Shown piece after piece: positions 62,433 through 64,000 of a DNA stretch of 64,000 bases. The position numbers were made by a program, and so were the translations under genes. Every line of letters starts with the position of its first letter. Position 1 is the first letter of the stretch. This DNA comes from Microcystis aeruginosa W13-11. Lineage in GTDB: Bacteria > Cyanobacteriota > Cyanobacteriia > Cyanobacteriales > Microcystaceae. The notes below the pieces were generated by a model. The model searched no databases. It was not told the DNA's origin and saw nothing but the letters and a program-made list of their open reading frames with translations. The DNA lies in contig JAADBR010000016.1 in NCBI GenBank assembly GCA_009995705.1, positions 1 to 64,000 on the forward strand. Direction: 5' to 3'.

Positions 62433-64000
62433 ATGCCAACACCAATTATTCTGACTTTAACGGTTTTAGTCGTTGCTTTAGTCGCTTTTGTGGCGGAATG
62501 GCTACCGGTAGATTTAACCGCTTTATGCGTGGCAATTGTCCTGATTCTTTTGGGTTTAGTTACTCCCGAAGAAGGTATCGCTGGATTTAGTAATTCTGCC
62601 ACGGTGACAGTGATGGCAATGTTTGTGCTTAGTGCCGGAATTACGCGCACGGGAGTGATTCAAGTAGTTCGCGATCGCTTGCTGGTTTGGGGGGGTAAAA
62701 ATCCCCACCAGCAGGTATTTGTCCTAGGAGCATTGGTGGGGCCAATTAGTGCTTTTATTAATAACACAGCAGTGGTGGCGATCTTTTTACCCATCGTCGA
62801 AGATTGGTGTAAAAAACAAAAAATTTCCCCTTCTAAGTTATTAATTCCCCTTTCCTACGCCACGGTTTTAGCGGGGATGATTACCGTGGTGGGAACTTCT
62901 ACAAACATTCTCGCTAGTGGTATTTCTGCCAAGCTGGGTTATGGGCAATTTAGCTTATTTCAATTCACTGCTTTAGGAGTAGTAACTTTTTTAGCAGGTT
63001 TGATTTATTTAGCAATTTTTGCCCCAAAATTATTACCCGATCGCAAATCTTCCACAGGGGAATTTTTAGACGATGATTATGGTTCTAAAGTATATCTGAG
63101 TGAGGTAATTATTAGCCCTCGTTCTAATCTTATCGGTCAAACTTTATCCGAAAGTGGACTACAAAGAAAGTTTGATTTTGATGTGTTGGAACTAATCAGA
63201 AATAAAGTACATTTACCCCAGCCTTTAGCCGATAAAGTTCTCAATGCTGGCGATATTTTAATCGTTCACAGTAGTCGAGAAGAACTATTAAAAATTAAGA
63301 ATGAACGGGGATTGGAAATTTTTGCCGATCTCAAATTTCAGAAAGGAGATATTGAATCGGCAATTACTACAGGTGAGGAAAAATTAGCCGAGGTTTTGAT
63401 TCTCTCTAATTCCCGTTTAATTGGGACAACTTTAAAAGATTTGAAATTTCGTCAGCGTTATAACGCAACGGTTCTAGCGATTCGGCGTGGTTCGGAATTA
63501 CTGCAAGGAAGATTAGGGAAAATTCCTTTAAAGTTTGGCGATTTGCTCTTAGTTCAGGGACCAAAACAGAGTTTTGTGGGGTTACAAACCACGCGAGAAT
63601 TATTAGTTTTAGAAGAAAAAAATATCGAATCACTGCGACAGGATAAGGGCATGATTGCTTTAATGATTACTTTGTTAGTGATTATTATTGCCGCTTTTGA
63701 TATTCAACCGATTCTCGTCACCAGTTTAGTCGGAGTGGTTTTAATGGTAATTACTGGCTGTCTAAAACCAGGGGAAGTCTATGGTTCCATCCGTTGGGAT
63801 ATTATCTTTTTATTAGCGGGTTTAATTCCCCTGGGTACTGCCATGGATAACTCAGGAACGACTAAATGGTTAGCAGATAATTTAGTGGCTATCGGTGGCC
63901 ATCTTTCGGGGTTTTGGATCTTAGTTTTCTTCTATCTAATTACCTCAGTTTTAACTGAAATCCTCTCTAATAATGCCGCCGTCGTGTTAATGATTCCCGT
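62433..64000 (+). CDS. SLC13-family permease with TrkA-C domains (3' end outside window)
   Basis: ATG at 62433 (MPTPIILTLTVLVVALVAFV) opens 522 codons that run off the right edge without a stop. Transmembrane helices fill about 1-190, with SLC13 motifs NNTAVVAIFLPIVEDWC and VVGTSTNILASG. Two RCK/TrkA-C-like domains follow (about 220-290 and 305-390: SPRSNLIGQTLSESGL, SNSRLIGTTLKDLKFR). A second helical half begins at about 405 with GTAMDNSGTTKWLADNLV and SNNAAVVLMIPV at the edge. This architecture fits sodium/sulphate symporters such as SLT1. It begins 4 bases after the Ca2+-ATPase stop, so they probably share an operon. Confidence 0.88.
   Translation, partial: MPTPIILTLTVLVVALVAFVAEWLPVDLTALCVAIVLILLGLVTPEEGIAGFSNSATVTVMAMFVLSAGITRTGVIQVVRDRLLVWGGKNPHQQVFVLGALVGPISAFINNTAVVAIFLPIVEDWCKKQKISPSKLLIPLSYATVLAGMITVVGTSTNILASGISAKLGYGQFSLFQFTALGVVTFLAGLIYLAIFAPKLLPDRKSSTGEFLDDDYGSKVYLSEVIISPRSNLIGQTLSESGLQRKFDFDVLELIRNKVHLPQPLADKVLNAGDILIVHSSREELLKIKNERGLEIFADLKFQKGDIESAITTGEEKLAEVLILSNSRLIGTTLKDLKFRQRYNATVLAIRRGSELLQGRLGKIPLKFGDLLLVQGPKQSFVGLQTTRELLVLEEKNIESLRQDKGMIALMITLLVIIIAAFDIQPILVTSLVGVVLMVITGCLKPGEVYGSIRWDIIFLLAGLIPLGTAMDNSGTTKWLADNLVAIGGHLSGFWILVFFYLITSVLTEILSNNAAVVLMIP

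Overview
The window looks like a chromosomal segment of a unicellular bloom-forming cyanobacterium, most likely Microcystis or a close relative. The evidence is its gene content: carotenoid genes crtP-crtB, a ThiO-ThiG fusion, the NDH-1 factor Crr7, an NtcA-type nitrate-uptake operon, LpxD, a DUF2301 membrane protein and PEP-CTERM debris. It also has many GCGATCGC (HIP1) octamers, heptameric TGATAAC repeats, Uma2/DUF29/MazEF accessory genes and numerous insertion-sequence relics. The species is inferred from style, not from a database comparison.

Layout. 1-5.5 kb: the tail of a DUF3782-like protein, rpoZ, a candidate small RNA, a beta-propeller-like membrane-anchored protein and a FUSC membrane protein. 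5.7-10.6 kb (minus strand): a solitary DndD-like ATPase with a 58-residue partner, leuD, a methyltransferase broken by two short insertions, cobU and a cupin. 10.7-21 kb: a flotillin-like protein, Uma2, a double-domain SagB-like nitroreductase, and a tight three-gene minus-strand cassette. The cassette encodes a haem-oxygenase-like diiron protein fused to a cupin, a methyltransferase and a TauD-like dioxygenase. It is followed by a solitary dndE, crr7 and selO.

21-25 kb is accessory ground: a repeat element, mazEF, a DUF29 gene, and a graveyard of fragments (Eco57I-like restriction-methylase, HepT, HigB/RelE-like toxin, PEP-CTERM tail) carrying the same 23-nt repeat that broke the methyltransferase 15 kb away. 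25-29.4 kb: a phosphoesterase, a frameshifted secreted protein, an ABC exporter and a small conserved ORF. 29.8-35.7 kb: the nrtABCD nitrate transporter operon, with an NtcA-like promoter far upstream and heptamer repeats before two of its genes. 36-38 kb: a complete tnpB-only IS605-type element with end hairpins. 37.9-49.5 kb: housekeeping genes (thiOG, methyltransferase, tolC-like, lpxD, plsY, an SDR, an ABC ATPase without its permease), with a decayed second tnpB and an orphan HigA-like antitoxin. 49.6-64 kb: tRNA-Glu, a sensor kinase, an EVE protein, a prohibitin, tRNA-Gly, IS and Uma2 relics, two copies of an approximately 85-bp miniature inverted-repeat element, a pirin, crtB-crtP, a Ca2+-type P-ATPase and the start of an SLC13/TrkA-C permease cut by the window end.

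The genes most likely to form working units are the nrt operon, crtP-crtB, the 15.1-18.3 kb diiron-cupin/methyltransferase/dioxygenase cassette (the best candidate for an undescribed pathway), the dispersed DNA phosphorothioation genes, mazEF, and tnpB with its predicted guide RNA. All functional calls rest on reading motifs and remembered family features; no database search was run.
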